Below, piece after piece: positions 8,150 to 16,770 of a stretch of 64,000 nt of DNA. The notes under the pieces were generated by a model, which saw only the letters and a list, made by a program, of their open reading frames with translations, was not told the origin of the DNA and did not search any database. The position numbers were made by a program, and so were the translations under genes. How positions within the stretch are numbered: the stretch's first letter is position 1; every line of letters starts with the position of its first letter. Origin of the DNA: VXMO01 sp965205915 (lineage in GTDB: Bacteria; Chloroflexota; Dehalococcoidia; UBA6926); the NCBI GenBank assembly GCA_965205915.1, contig OZ242191.1:1178001-1242000 (forward strand), written 5' to 3'.

Positions 8150-8809
8150 CTAGTTATCCAGCGTTCGGATGTGGGCTACTAGCATCCAGCGTTCGGCGGG
8201 GGAGAGGAGCAGGGCGAATCGGGGCATGTTGGTCATGCCCTCAAACGCGGCGGGGTTATCAGCCCACGCGGGGGTCGGGAAATCGCCGTTGCCGCGGCTG
8301 ATGATGCGATAGAGATCACCCGGGGTCCGCGCCTGCGTGTCCTCTTCGGTCAGGTTCTTGGGCACGTTGACGCCTGCGGCCTCGAACGCGAGTGTCACTT
8401 GCCGTAGGCCCTCGCCGTCACCGGCATCGCCGTGGCACATGGAGCAATTGCGCTGGAAGAGGAAATTACCGTATTCCAGAATCTCCGGTGTGACCACGAT
8501 TGGGCTGCCATCGATGGCATTGAGTTCCGTGTCCGGCATCAGGTCGAAGTGCTCCAGCCGTAGGTCGGCGTTCAGCTGTTCTTCCGGCGCGCCGCCGCTG
8601 TTGAATGCGACCGTGCCGGGCCTGATGGACATGGAGGGCCCTTCCTGTTTGCGCACCGCCGGCGAGTAGTGCATCTCCTGGAAAAAGTCCACGGGATAGG
8701 CGCCCGTCGAGCAACCGGTTAGCGCGATAAGGGCGACAGCGATTACAGCGAGCGTAAGAACGCCCACTCGCCTCGTCGGCCAACTCAACTTGTTTCGTGC
8801 TCTCTGCAT
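8150..8809 (-). CDS. actE: Alternative complex III cytochrome c subunit ActE
   Basis: The 219-residue protein has an N-terminal signal with lipobox ALTGC (cysteine 33), the ActE-like segment YPVDFFQEMHYSPAVRKQEGP, and one heme site CSMCH (122-126). Methionines near the C-terminus (MTNMPRF) are candidate axial ligands. It should be a membrane-anchored monoheme cytochrome c on the outer face, passing electrons from the quinol-oxidising complex. It is the last gene of the leftward act operon. ActE identity rests on motif and position. Confidence 0.85.
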   Translation of the reverse strand: MQRARNKLSWPTRRVGVLTLAVIAVALIALTGCSTGAYPVDFFQEMHYSPAVRKQEGPSMSIRPGTVAFNSGGAPEEQLNADLRLEHFDLMPDTELNAIDGSPIVVTPEILEYGNFLFQRNCSMCHGDAGDGEGLRQVTLAFEAAGVNVPKNLTEEDTQARTPGDLYRIISRGNGDFPTPAWADNPAAFEGMTNMPRFALLLSPAERWMLVAHIRTLDN

Positions 8810-8852
8810 TGCTGCGCCTGTCTGTCGTTTCGTTGCTTTAGTTCAACCGCTT

Positions 8853-9371
8853 CTACGCGGGCTCGTTAATGACTTCTTCTGCGCCGCCGCTCTGGAGGGC
8901 CTCCTGCGCGTTGCTGATCCTCTCCGCGTCCACCGTGACGAGAAGCCCGATGTAGCCGAGGGTGATGCGCGTGTCGTAGAGCGGGCCTTCACCACCGGGT
9001 CGGGGCAAACGACTCTCAAAGATGACGCCGATGACTGTGAAGATCATCGCGAGCAGCAGTGTGAATTCGTACATGATGATCATGCTCGCGGGAATGGCGA
9101 GGATGGGCTTACCACCCGTGACCAGCGGGAATGCGGCCTGAGTTGCGAAGACGAAGAGGAACGCGGTAATGAACCCGATGAATGCGCCGAACAGGGAGAA
9201 CCGGAAGAGCTTGTTCTTCTTGACGTGCTCTCCGAACGCGCCCTCCGGATAGGGGTTGCCCGTCATCACCTCATAGTCATCACTGGTAAAGCCGGCCGCT
9301 CTCAGGTTGCGCGCCGCCTCCGCTGCGGTATCCGCATTGCTGTACAAACCGAGAACACTTTGGTTCGCCAT
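8853..9371 (-). CDS. actD: DUF3341 membrane protein, alternative complex III subunit ActD
   Basis: The 172-residue protein from ATG 9371 has an N-terminal ferredoxin-like region (VLGLYSNADTAAEAARNLRAAGF), two membrane segments in the middle (FSLFGAFIGFITAFLFVF; IIMYEFTLLLAMIFTVIGV), and a C-terminal soluble part. This is the DUF3341/ActD layout. ATG 9371 follows GGGAGCGG; an in-frame GTG five codons upstream would consume that site. Its place between ActC and ActE supports the call. Confidence 0.88.
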   Translation of the reverse strand: MANQSVLGLYSNADTAAEAARNLRAAGFTSDDYEVMTGNPYPEGAFGEHVKKNKLFRFSLFGAFIGFITAFLFVFATQAAFPLVTGGKPILAIPASMIIMYEFTLLLAMIFTVIGVIFESRLPRPGGEGPLYDTRITLGYIGLLVTVDAERISNAQEALQSGGAEEVINEPA

Positions 9372-9394
9372 TGATTCCGCTCCCACTTGCGCGC

Positions 9395-10786
9395 CTACCA
9401 GGCGCGCGGCTCCTCTGATTCTCGTACGATGGCAGGCACGGTCACTTCGCCGATCTGAATCTCAGACCGGAACACCTGCCCCTCCTTCTGTTCCCACGCC
9501 GGCACTAATGGCACCAGCTTGGCAAATAGGATGAGCAGCATCGCCACCATCCCGAATGATGCAAGAACGATGACGCTCTCCGTCAGGCTCGGGACATAGT
9601 TCGCCCATAAGAATGTCAGCTCCTGTTTCCGTTCGATGGCCGGGATGATGAGGAAGAACCTCTCCAGCCACATACCGATGTTGACCAGGATCGACGTCCA
9701 GAACATTAGTGCGATGTTCCGGCGGACCTTCCGATTCAACCATAACGGTATCGGTATTACGTATGAGGTCAGAATCATGATTATGGTGATGGCGTTGAAT
9801 GGCCACTGGAACAGGCGGCGTTCCATGACTGCCAGCTCCTGCTCCTCTCTTGAGTAGAAGGAGAAGGCGAAGTCCAGGAAGAAGAAGAACAGCCACGCCG
9901 TCGCGATGAAGATAAGCAGCCGGCCGACCGCGTCAAAGTGGTCTTCCCAGATGAAGTTCTCCAGCTTGAAGATCCAGCGCATGAATGCCATGAGCGTCAA
10001 CACCATGGACACGCCGGAGTGGACCGCTCCAATGACGAAGTACGGCGCGTAGACCGTCACGTGCCACGCAGGCACCACGGACGCCGCGAAGTCCCACGAC
10101 ACGATGCTGTGGACGGAAACGAAGACAGGGAGAATCAGGGCGGACATCAGGATGCCGAAGATGCCCTGCAATTGCCACTGCCGCGGAGTGCCGCGCCAGC
10201 CCATGGCCAACATTCCGTAGATAGTACGGCGCATTCCGGTACTCTGATCGCGGATGATCGCGAAGTCCGGGATGAGCGCCGTAAAGACGAAGAGAATGCT
10301 GCCTGTCAGATACGTCGTGATGGCGACGGGGTCCCACACCAGCGGGGAGCGCACGTCCGGCCATATGCCGCGCGTGAAATCGTAGGGCAGCAGCCAGTAA
10401 ATGATGCGCCACGGGCGTCCCGCGTGGATGACGGGGTGAATTAGAGAGGTGACGAGCGCGAAGACCGTCATCACCTCCGCCGCGCGCGTGATTGGCCGTT
10501 TCCATTCCGCCTGCGTCAGACGCAGGATGGAGGAGATCATCGTTCCGGCGTGGCTGACACCAATCCAGAACACGAAGTTGACGATGAAGAATCCCCAGAA
10601 TGCGGGGCGCTGCAATCCTGTGATCCACAGTCCCTGCCAGACTAGAATCGTGATGGCAATGGCGCCTGCCATGACGAGGATGAACGGCGGCAGGAAGGCA
10701 AGCACATGCCGCCTCCGCAGTTCAAAGACCGGCCAGAGCAACTCGTCGTTGATCTGGCTGGCCGTCAGGACCGGTCGATCTTGCAT
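9395..10786 (-). CDS. actC: NrfD-like integral membrane subunit ActC
   Basis: The 463-residue protein starts MQDRPVLTASQINDELLWPV, has about ten membrane helices, and carries the ActC signatures NFVFWIGVSHAGTMISSILRL, RAAEVMTVFALV, HAGRPWRIIYWLLPY and SPLVWDPVAITTYL. ActC is the quinol-binding NrfD/PsrC-type subunit of alternative complex III and couples quinol oxidation to the cytochrome subunits. It lies 15 bases after the second NrfD-like gene in the operon. Confidence 0.9.
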   Translation of the reverse strand: MQDRPVLTASQINDELLWPVFELRRRHVLAFLPPFILVMAGAIAITILVWQGLWITGLQRPAFWGFFIVNFVFWIGVSHAGTMISSILRLTQAEWKRPITRAAEVMTVFALVTSLIHPVIHAGRPWRIIYWLLPYDFTRGIWPDVRSPLVWDPVAITTYLTGSILFVFTALIPDFAIIRDQSTGMRRTIYGMLAMGWRGTPRQWQLQGIFGILMSALILPVFVSVHSIVSWDFAASVVPAWHVTVYAPYFVIGAVHSGVSMVLTLMAFMRWIFKLENFIWEDHFDAVGRLLIFIATAWLFFFFLDFAFSFYSREEQELAVMERRLFQWPFNAITIIMILTSYVIPIPLWLNRKVRRNIALMFWTSILVNIGMWLERFFLIIPAIERKQELTFLWANYVPSLTESVIVLASFGMVAMLLILFAKLVPLVPAWEQKEGQVFRSEIQIGEVTVPAIVRESEEPRAW

Positions 10787-10801
10787 TACTCCGTCTCTCC
10801 A

Positions 10802-12202
10802 CTAGTCCGGTTTCGCCACAACGTGCACGTGTCCAACACCGAATGGCCTCACCACGCGCAGCAGCAGCGCCTCTCGCGTTTCCCACAGGGACACGAACGG
10901 CACCACTCGTGTTGCCAATAGAATCAACAGGGCAACGGCGGAAAGCATCCCGACAAGCACCAGCAATTCGAGTATTCCCGGGTAGCCGACTTGTGGTATC
11001 TCCTCCAACTTGTGGCCACCCACCTGATCCACCGCCCAGGTATTTGCATAGATTCGCAGCCTGTCGAAGAAGTTGCCGACGATGATAACGACACCCACGA
11101 CGGCCGGGCCAAGGATGCTGCGTCGCACCGGGTTCCACATGATCAGCAGGAACGCGCCGATGAATGAGAGTCCAATCGCGCCCACGAACATCCATAACTG
11201 GGGACGCGCCAGGAGATTCTCGACTGCGGGATCGCCAAAGGCCAGAAGGGCAATGACTTGCTGCTCATGTGGCAGCCGCCCGTACCAGAACAGGATGAAT
11301 CCGCTCCAGAAGAAGTAGAACCAGAACAACGTCAGCGCCAGGAGCAGGCGGCCGTATGCCCAGAATTGCTCAAGCTCAAAGTAGCGCCCAAAGCCGCCCC
11401 ATTTGCGCAGAGCGAATTGCACGACGATAAAGAGGCCAAGACCCATCTGCAGGCCGGTGACGGCGTGGAATGCGGGGAAGATTGGATCCTTCCAACCCGG
11501 CACCAGCACCATCGCAAAGTCGGTTGCCAATACCGTGTGCGTCATGGCGTATGCGGAGATATACATCGCGCCCAGGATGCCGAGCGCGGACTTGTGCATC
11601 GCCCACTGCCGAGCTGTGCCGATCCAGCCGTATGCCAGCGACCCGGCGATGCCGCGGGAGCGCCCGCTGCCGTGGTCACGCACGGCGGCAAGGTCGGGAA
11701 GCGCGGACGTGTAGACGAAAATGAGGCCGATGCCCACGAGCGCGGTCAGCATCAACAGGTCGGGCAACCACGGGCCAAGCTGCCAATCCATCCAGAGGCT
11801 TCTGCGGCCCTCAAGGCCCGGGTGCGCGGCCATAATCGGCAGGAAGAATAGAAGCATGACAGGCCCTGCCAGCGCGAAGAGTTCGGCCGCGCGGCTCGTC
11901 GGCCTGCGCCACTGCGCGCGGGCAAATCGCAAGCCGATGGAGGCTATCGGGATGCCCATCACGAGGGAGAAGACGTAGAAATACGCGACGGCGTAATAGC
12001 TCCACTGCGTGTGGTCGTCGATACCGCCCAACATCATGATGACGGCTGCGATGATGCCAAGCGCCGCGAGTCCGGCGAGGATCCACATCGCCTTGCGCAT
12101 CGTGGGGCCCGCCACCCGCGCCTTATGGATGAGCTCTTCGGTCAGCTCTTCCTGTGTCGCGGGAGGCCCGGGTGCCTCATGACCATTGTGGGTGCTTTGC
12201 AT
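10802..12202 (-). CDS. Second NrfD-like membrane subunit (ActF-type) of alternative complex III
   Basis: The 466-residue polytopic protein is homologous in layout to ActC: an N-terminal helix, FARAQWRRPTSRAAELFALAG, a later SALGILGAMYISAYAMTHTV, and C-terminal helices. It lacks the ActC signature SHAGT. Two NrfD-like subunits are normal in alternative complex III (ActC and ActF). The gene order B2, this gene, ActC is reversed relative to the usual C-then-F, so I leave the symbol open. It lies between the Fe-S subunit and ActC. Confidence 0.78.
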   Translation of the reverse strand: MQSTHNGHEAPGPPATQEELTEELIHKARVAGPTMRKAMWILAGLAALGIIAAVIMMLGGIDDHTQWSYYAVAYFYVFSLVMGIPIASIGLRFARAQWRRPTSRAAELFALAGPVMLLFFLPIMAAHPGLEGRRSLWMDWQLGPWLPDLLMLTALVGIGLIFVYTSALPDLAAVRDHGSGRSRGIAGSLAYGWIGTARQWAMHKSALGILGAMYISAYAMTHTVLATDFAMVLVPGWKDPIFPAFHAVTGLQMGLGLFIVVQFALRKWGGFGRYFELEQFWAYGRLLLALTLFWFYFFWSGFILFWYGRLPHEQQVIALLAFGDPAVENLLARPQLWMFVGAIGLSFIGAFLLIMWNPVRRSILGPAVVGVVIIVGNFFDRLRIYANTWAVDQVGGHKLEEIPQVGYPGILELLVLVGMLSAVALLILLATRVVPFVSLWETREALLLRVVRPFGVGHVHVVAKPD

Positions 12203-12253
12203 CCTCTCCTCTTTGGTCGATTTTGCTTACGCGTTCGTTACTCTTGTCACGGC

Positions 12254-12991
12254 TCAGTGGGCCGCCGCGGCCATCTCGTCCGAACCGGCTTTCGACGTCG
12301 CCACGCCCTTGAGATAGCGGACGTTGGGCTCTGTGCCGATGGCCTCCTGCAACGTGTACGCGCGGGATTCATCGGCGAACAGCTGCGAGACATGGCTGTT
12401 CGGATCGTTCAGGTTGCCGAACGTCAGCGCGTCCGTCGGGCACGCCTGCTCGCATGCCGTCATGAAGTGGTCGGGCGCGCTCGTGCCCGTGCGCTTGGCG
12501 ATGCGCACGGCGGCGTTGATGCGCTGAATGCAGAAGGTGCATTTCTCCATGATTCCGCGTTCGCGCACTGTGACATCCGGGTTCAGATAGTTGTGGAACG
12601 TCTCCGGCCACGTGGGTCGGCGGTAGTTGAAGAACCGCGCATGGTAGGGGCAGTTGTTGGCGCAATAGCGGGTGCCGACGCAGCGGTTGTACACCTGCAC
12701 GTTGAGGCCGGCGGGGCTGTGATACGTGGCATAAACGGGGCAGACGGGTTCGCACGGGGCGTTGCCGCAGTGCTGGCAGAGGACGGGCAGGAAATGCGCC
12801 TTCACGTTGGGGTATTCGCCCTCCCAGTAGCGCTCAATGCGAATCCAGGCGAGGGCGCGCCGCTCTGTGAAATCACGCTCCAGGTTGATAGGCAGGTTGT
12901 TCTCCGCGGCGCATGCAATCACGCACGCCTGACAACCCGTGCAGGCGTCTATGTCGATCGCCATGCCCCATTTGTAGTTACCCATTGTCAT
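12254..12991 (-). CDS. actB: Fe-S cluster subunit of alternative complex III (C-terminal half of ActB)
   Basis: The 245-residue ferredoxin-like protein has four cysteine groups: CTGCQACVIAC (17-27), CQHCGNAPCEPVCP, CVGTRYCANNCPY and CTFC...CEQACP. In the third group the usual second Cys is Thr, the pattern for a 3Fe-4S cluster; the others fit 4Fe-4S clusters. In many organisms this part is fused to the molybdopterin-like part of ActB; here the two are separate genes. It should carry electrons along the periplasmic arm. Confidence 0.88.
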   Translation of the reverse strand: MTMGNYKWGMAIDIDACTGCQACVIACAAENNLPINLERDFTERRALAWIRIERYWEGEYPNVKAHFLPVLCQHCGNAPCEPVCPVYATYHSPAGLNVQVYNRCVGTRYCANNCPYHARFFNYRRPTWPETFHNYLNPDVTVRERGIMEKCTFCIQRINAAVRIAKRTGTSAPDHFMTACEQACPTDALTFGNLNDPNSHVSQLFADESRAYTLQEAIGTEPNVRYLKGVATSKAGSDEMAAAAH

Positions 12992-13018
12992 CGTGGTACT
13001 CTCCGTCGCCTTCTCTGA

Positions 13019-15271
13019 TTAGGTGTACTCGAGCTGGATGATGTGTGTTCCCTCAAGCTGTTCCCCTGTGAAGCCGCCCTCCATGCGCGCCATGCGCATA
13101 CGGCGGCCCAGCGGGCGAATAGTCACCGTTGTCGCGCCCCACGCGAGCGAACCTGTGCCTTCAACCTCGACGTCTCCCAGCACAGTTGCGACGTTGCCAT
13201 TGGGGTTGTCGCCGTATCGGCCGGAATATGCTCGTCCGCGGCCAAAGGGCACAGAGACGACGTTGGGCGGGATGCCGGGGTGGAAATAGACAGGAACCTC
13301 GACCGCGCCGTTCTCGGATTGCAATTCAACGAGATCACCATCTCGCAAGCCGAGCCGCGCCGCTTCGCGACTGTTCACCTCGACCCAGCTGTGCCAGACC
13401 ATTGACGTCACCGGGTCCGGCGCGGACTGAGTCCAGGGCAGATGCCCGGAACTTCCGTCGCCAACAGTTGAGCTTGCGAAGGGGATGAGGTGATACCGAT
13501 CGGTGTGTTCGGCAATTCGTTCCGGCATATCGGCCAGCCCGGGGCCGAAGTCGAACAGCGGTCTTTGCCAGAGCGTCACGCCTCGGCCGCCGATGTTCCA
13601 CCACCCGCCACGCTGCAACACACCGGTCGTGAAAGCCGCTAGCGTCGAGCCTTGTACGGAGCCTCGGCCGGGATTTGCGGCATGCAAATTCGCAAGCGCG
13701 TTCAATACGACCTGCTCCATGCTGTCGCCCCGCGTCGCGCGGCTGATGCCGCGTGACTGCATTACGGAGATGAGCACATCCCCAAGCGCGCGTGAGTCAT
13801 ATACAACACGACGTGAACTATCGATGAGGGGCGCGGCAACGGGCTGCTGCACGGTTAGAACCTCGTAACCGGGGCCGGGGTTGGGGACGTCCGTGCCCCA
13901 GGATTCCAAATAGTGCTGGTCGGGCAAGACCAGATCGGCCATCGCCGTAGTTTCGTTCGACTCGTACGAGAAACTGACGACGTTACGGGCGCGTCTGAGA
14001 GCCTGCCCAAACTTGAGGCTCGCCAACGCATGGACAGGGTTCGCGCCGTCCACGAGGACGAGGTCAATATCGCCCCGATCCAGACGGTCGCGAACGTCAC
14101 GCCACTCCGAATATGTCGTCGGACTTGGCAAGCCTTGCAACTCAGGCAGTGACGGTTCCTGGTTGAATTGCACCCCGCCGCGCCGCCCGACACTGCCGAG
14201 CACGCCATTCAGGATCATCCCTGCCTTTGCGTTGAACAGGCCATTGGGTTGCGCTGCGGCGGAACCGCCAACGAGCACGACGGTCGGGCCGTGCGATGCG
14301 AGGTTGCGGGCTATATCTGTGATCATTTGGCCGGTGATGACACCGGGTGTCGCTCCAAGTTGGTCTGCTAAGGCATCAGGGCGGTACGGGGCGAGGGCGA
14401 CCTCTCCCAGGCCGCCTGTCATCGCGTTCACAGTGGCCTCATCGGCCAGCCCTTCATGGGCCAGAACGTAGGCGATGCTCAGTGCCAGGATGCCCTCACG
14501 CCCGGGAGCGATTGGCAGCCACGTGTCTGCATTCGCGGCGGTCATGGAATAGCGTGTGCCGGCGTGGATATGGGTACCCCGGCTCCTGCCCTCACCACGC
14601 CGGAAATTACCATAGGCACGGCTGTAGTGTATCGGCGCGAGCCATGACTCCAGGAAATCCGCTCCGATGGAGAGCAAGGAGCCAGCGTTGGCAATATCAA
14701 AGAAGGGGAATTGATCCTGTCCGAACACGTCTTTCGCGGCCTGGCGAACAGCGGTGTTCTCCAGTGGCTCCAATTGCAGATGGCGAATTCCGGCGCCCTG
14801 AGCGAACTCATGGATGACGGCTCCAAGATGGCCGCGGTTCGGGCGGGTGATGAGCAGCGTCCGGGAGGCGTCCGCGCCGTCCAGCAACGAATTGAGGCGT
14901 GAAAGCCCGTTCGCCCATGTGATGCTCTGACCTCCCGCCATGGGGCCGCTGAACCTGTCCGGATGGTAAAGGGACTGCACACCGGCGAGGCAACCGGGGA
15001 GGAGGGCTCCACGATTGAGCGGATGATCGGGGTTGCCCTCGATCTTCTTGGCGCGGCCCTCAGCGACGCGGACGAGGATGCCATGACCCTCACCGCAAGA
15101 AACACACGCCGTGGCGTACATGTCTTCGAGGCCCTGCGCGAGGTCCTCAGGCAGGTCACGCGGACTCTGCTTGATGATCTCTCGCTCCGGGATGGCGCAA
15201 CCGGCAAAGAGCACACCGGCCACAGATGTGGCCCCGGCTACCCTCAGAAAGTCCCGCCTTGTCAGATCCAT
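13019..15271 (-). CDS. actB: Molybdopterin-oxidoreductase-like subunit of alternative complex III (ActB N-terminal part)
   Basis: The 750-residue protein starts MDLTRRDFLRV, a twin-arginine motif, followed by LFAGC at 21-25, so it looks like a Tat-exported lipoprotein. The oxidoreductase fold includes CVSCGEGHGILVRV (cysteines 56 and 59) and GNPDHPLNRG. The canonical third cluster cysteine is replaced in GEGHG. Alternative complex III ActB is known to have this fold without molybdenum. The C-terminal domain (SREAARLGLRDGDLVELQSENG) is the molydopterin-dinucleotide-binding-like barrel. Confidence 0.87.
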   Translation of the reverse strand: MDLTRRDFLRVAGATSVAGVLFAGCAIPEREIIKQSPRDLPEDLAQGLEDMYATACVSCGEGHGILVRVAEGRAKKIEGNPDHPLNRGALLPGCLAGVQSLYHPDRFSGPMAGGQSITWANGLSRLNSLLDGADASRTLLITRPNRGHLGAVIHEFAQGAGIRHLQLEPLENTAVRQAAKDVFGQDQFPFFDIANAGSLLSIGADFLESWLAPIHYSRAYGNFRRGEGRSRGTHIHAGTRYSMTAANADTWLPIAPGREGILALSIAYVLAHEGLADEATVNAMTGGLGEVALAPYRPDALADQLGATPGVITGQMITDIARNLASHGPTVVLVGGSAAAQPNGLFNAKAGMILNGVLGSVGRRGGVQFNQEPSLPELQGLPSPTTYSEWRDVRDRLDRGDIDLVLVDGANPVHALASLKFGQALRRARNVVSFSYESNETTAMADLVLPDQHYLESWGTDVPNPGPGYEVLTVQQPVAAPLIDSSRRVVYDSRALGDVLISVMQSRGISRATRGDSMEQVVLNALANLHAANPGRGSVQGSTLAAFTTGVLQRGGWWNIGGRGVTLWQRPLFDFGPGLADMPERIAEHTDRYHLIPFASSTVGDGSSGHLPWTQSAPDPVTSMVWHSWVEVNSREAARLGLRDGDLVELQSENGAVEVPVYFHPGIPPNVVSVPFGRGRAYSGRYGDNPNGNVATVLGDVEVEGTGSLAWGATTVTIRPLGRRMRMARMEGGFTGEQLEGTHIIQLEYT

Positions 15272-15304
15272 CGTGAGTTTTCCGTCCCGCTCTCTCTTAC
15301 TTGC

Positions 15305-15847
15305 TCAAGAGTGACATGTTGAACATGTCGTTGGCGCGCTGTTTTCCTTGTGACACCCGACGCAATCACCCATCTTGAGAATCCGAACCTGCTCAACCTG
15401 CCTCATGCTTCCCACATCGCCGTGGCACTCGGAGCAATCAAACCCGGCCGTGATATGCGGCTCATGCCTGAATTGCGTGTGGTCGGGCAGACGGTGCTGT
15501 CGAATCCAGTCCAGCGGCTCGCCGGACTCCCACGCCGCCCGCAGAGGCGCGAGGTTCTCACTGCTCGTGCCCACGGTCTTGTGGCAGAACATGCACTGTT
15601 CGACAGAGGGCACGGTCGCCGTCCGCGAAGAATCGGCGGCCCGGTGACAGAATTCGCACTCCAGGCCCAGCGTAGTCACATGTTGATTGTGCGGGAACTC
15701 CATCTCGTTCTCCGGCACCGGATAGACGGCGCCGAGCGCTGCCGTGCCGCCCGCGAAGGCAACAATCGCAACGACAATCAGGGCAAGTGGTATTGCAATA
15801 AGGATTCCGGCAACCCGGATGGGCATAGTCCCTAATCGAGCACGCAT
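15305..15847 (-). CDS. actA: Pentaheme cytochrome c subunit ActA
   Basis: The 180-residue protein has one N-terminal hydrophobic segment (about 10-35) acting as anchor or signal. It has five heme sites, CEFCH, CMFCH, CSECH, CVGCH and CSTCH, with extra histidines (FPHNQHVT, FRHEPHIT) as distal ligands, the class III-like pattern. ActA is the pentaheme subunit of alternative complex III. The position next to actB supports this. Confidence 0.87.
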   Translation of the reverse strand: MRARLGTMPIRVAGILIAIPLALIVVAIVAFAGGTAALGAVYPVPENEMEFPHNQHVTTLGLECEFCHRAADSSRTATVPSVEQCMFCHKTVGTSSENLAPLRAAWESGEPLDWIRQHRLPDHTQFRHEPHITAGFDCSECHGDVGSMRQVEQVRILKMGDCVGCHKENSAPTTCSTCHS

Positions 15848-15864
15848 CTATTTTCGGCCCGGCC

Positions 15865-16164
15865 CTAGATCCAGACCTTCGTGTAGATGGTCCGGAGAAC
15901 TTCGGATTCATTCAGAAAGCCCATGAAGGTGAAGAGCGACACCGCAGTAGCCAGCGCCGCTACCCCATAGAAGACGGGGCGAACACGCTCAACCTGCGGG
16001 CCGATATGCCCGGTGGTGGCGAGCGATGGAATGACGGCGTGGGCAACGAGCATGGAAAGCGCCGCCGTGACGACCGCAAGCCAAAGAATCCACAGGTACA
16101 CCAGAGTGGTTTGCACCTGGTCCCAATCGGCAGACGTCAGCGGCTGCGGATCGATTTCAGTCAC
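15865..16164 (-). CDS. Small two-helix membrane protein at the head of the act operon
   Basis: The 99-residue protein has two hydrophobic segments (VYLWILWLAVVTAALSMLVAHAVIPSL and FYGVAALATAVSLFTFMGFL) and a short charged N-terminus. It is the first gene of the leftward operon, 17 bases before actA. I do not recognise a family. Its position suggests an accessory or assembly role in alternative complex III, by inference only. Confidence 0.65.
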   Translation of the reverse strand: MTEIDPQPLTSADWDQVQTTLVYLWILWLAVVTAALSMLVAHAVIPSLATTGHIGPQVERVRPVFYGVAALATAVSLFTFMGFLNESEVLRTIYTKVWI

Positions 16165-16392
16165 GAATCCGGCGCTCCTTTGAGAGGAGAATTGTAGTCA
16201 TTTCAATAGAAAACGGTACACGCCGTCCAGAGTGGGTGTCAATCCCCTTTTGGGGCGCGGCGAGAACCGCGAATGACGTGCCCTCCATGTAGATGGCGTT
16301 TATCGTAACTTGTGCCTTAAATCACACATGGACGCCCATTGGCGTTCCGTCCAGAAGATGCAGACGCCCATGCGCGATGGTCGTGGAGAGCG
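16165..16392. other. Intergenic region before the act operon
   Basis: The 228 bases between the HIT gene and the act operon should hold the act promoter and perhaps the terminator of the replication-loader operon. I see no convincing -35/-10 pair, palindrome or open frame with gene-like features here. Confidence 0.3.
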
Positions 16393-16761
16393 TCATGCCC
16401 AAAACTGCGGACGGCGCGCAGCCTCCACGTACATGCCCAACTGCCTGCCGCCCAGCAAGTGCAGGTGCCCATGGGGCTGGGACTGCATGCCGTCTTCACC
16501 GAAATTTGAGAGCACACGGAATCCGCCCGGCGCGTGTTCCTTGCCAAGCTCAACGGCGAGGGCGGAGGCACGTTCCATATCTTCTTTCCAGAACCGCTCC
16601 TGTGTCTTGTGCTCTTTAGGGACGATGAGCAATTGAATGGGCAGCCAGCGGAGGTGGTTCACAAAGACAATCAGGTGGTCGTCTTCGTGCCACACCTCGG
16701 CCGGCTCACGGCCCGCAATGATTTCACAGAAGATGCAGGGCGCTCGGAAAGGACTGGTCAT
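16393..16761 (-). CDS. HIT-family nucleotide hydrolase/transferase
   Basis: The 122-residue protein starts CIFCEIIAGREPAEVWHEDDHLIVF and ends with the histidine triad HGHLHLLGG. HIT proteins hydrolyse nucleoside phosphoramidates or dinucleoside polyphosphates using the central His as nucleophile. The triad is intact (H-x-H-x-H would need a third His; here the last position is L-L-G-G, so the reading is HGHLH). It lies nine bases after the loader gene and is probably co-transcribed. Confidence 0.85.
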   Translation of the reverse strand: MTSPFRAPCIFCEIIAGREPAEVWHEDDHLIVFVNHLRWLPIQLLIVPKEHKTQERFWKEDMERASALAVELGKEHAPGGFRVLSNFGEDGMQSQPHGHLHLLGGRQLGMYVEAARRPQFWA

Positions 16762-16770
16762 TGCCCAATT

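Noticed and set aside
12011..13018. Long plus-strand open frame (335 codons) opposite the act operon
   Set aside because: It is antisense to the Fe-S subunit and the NrfD-like gene, which have clear motifs; its translation has no recognisable domain and reflects high GC.
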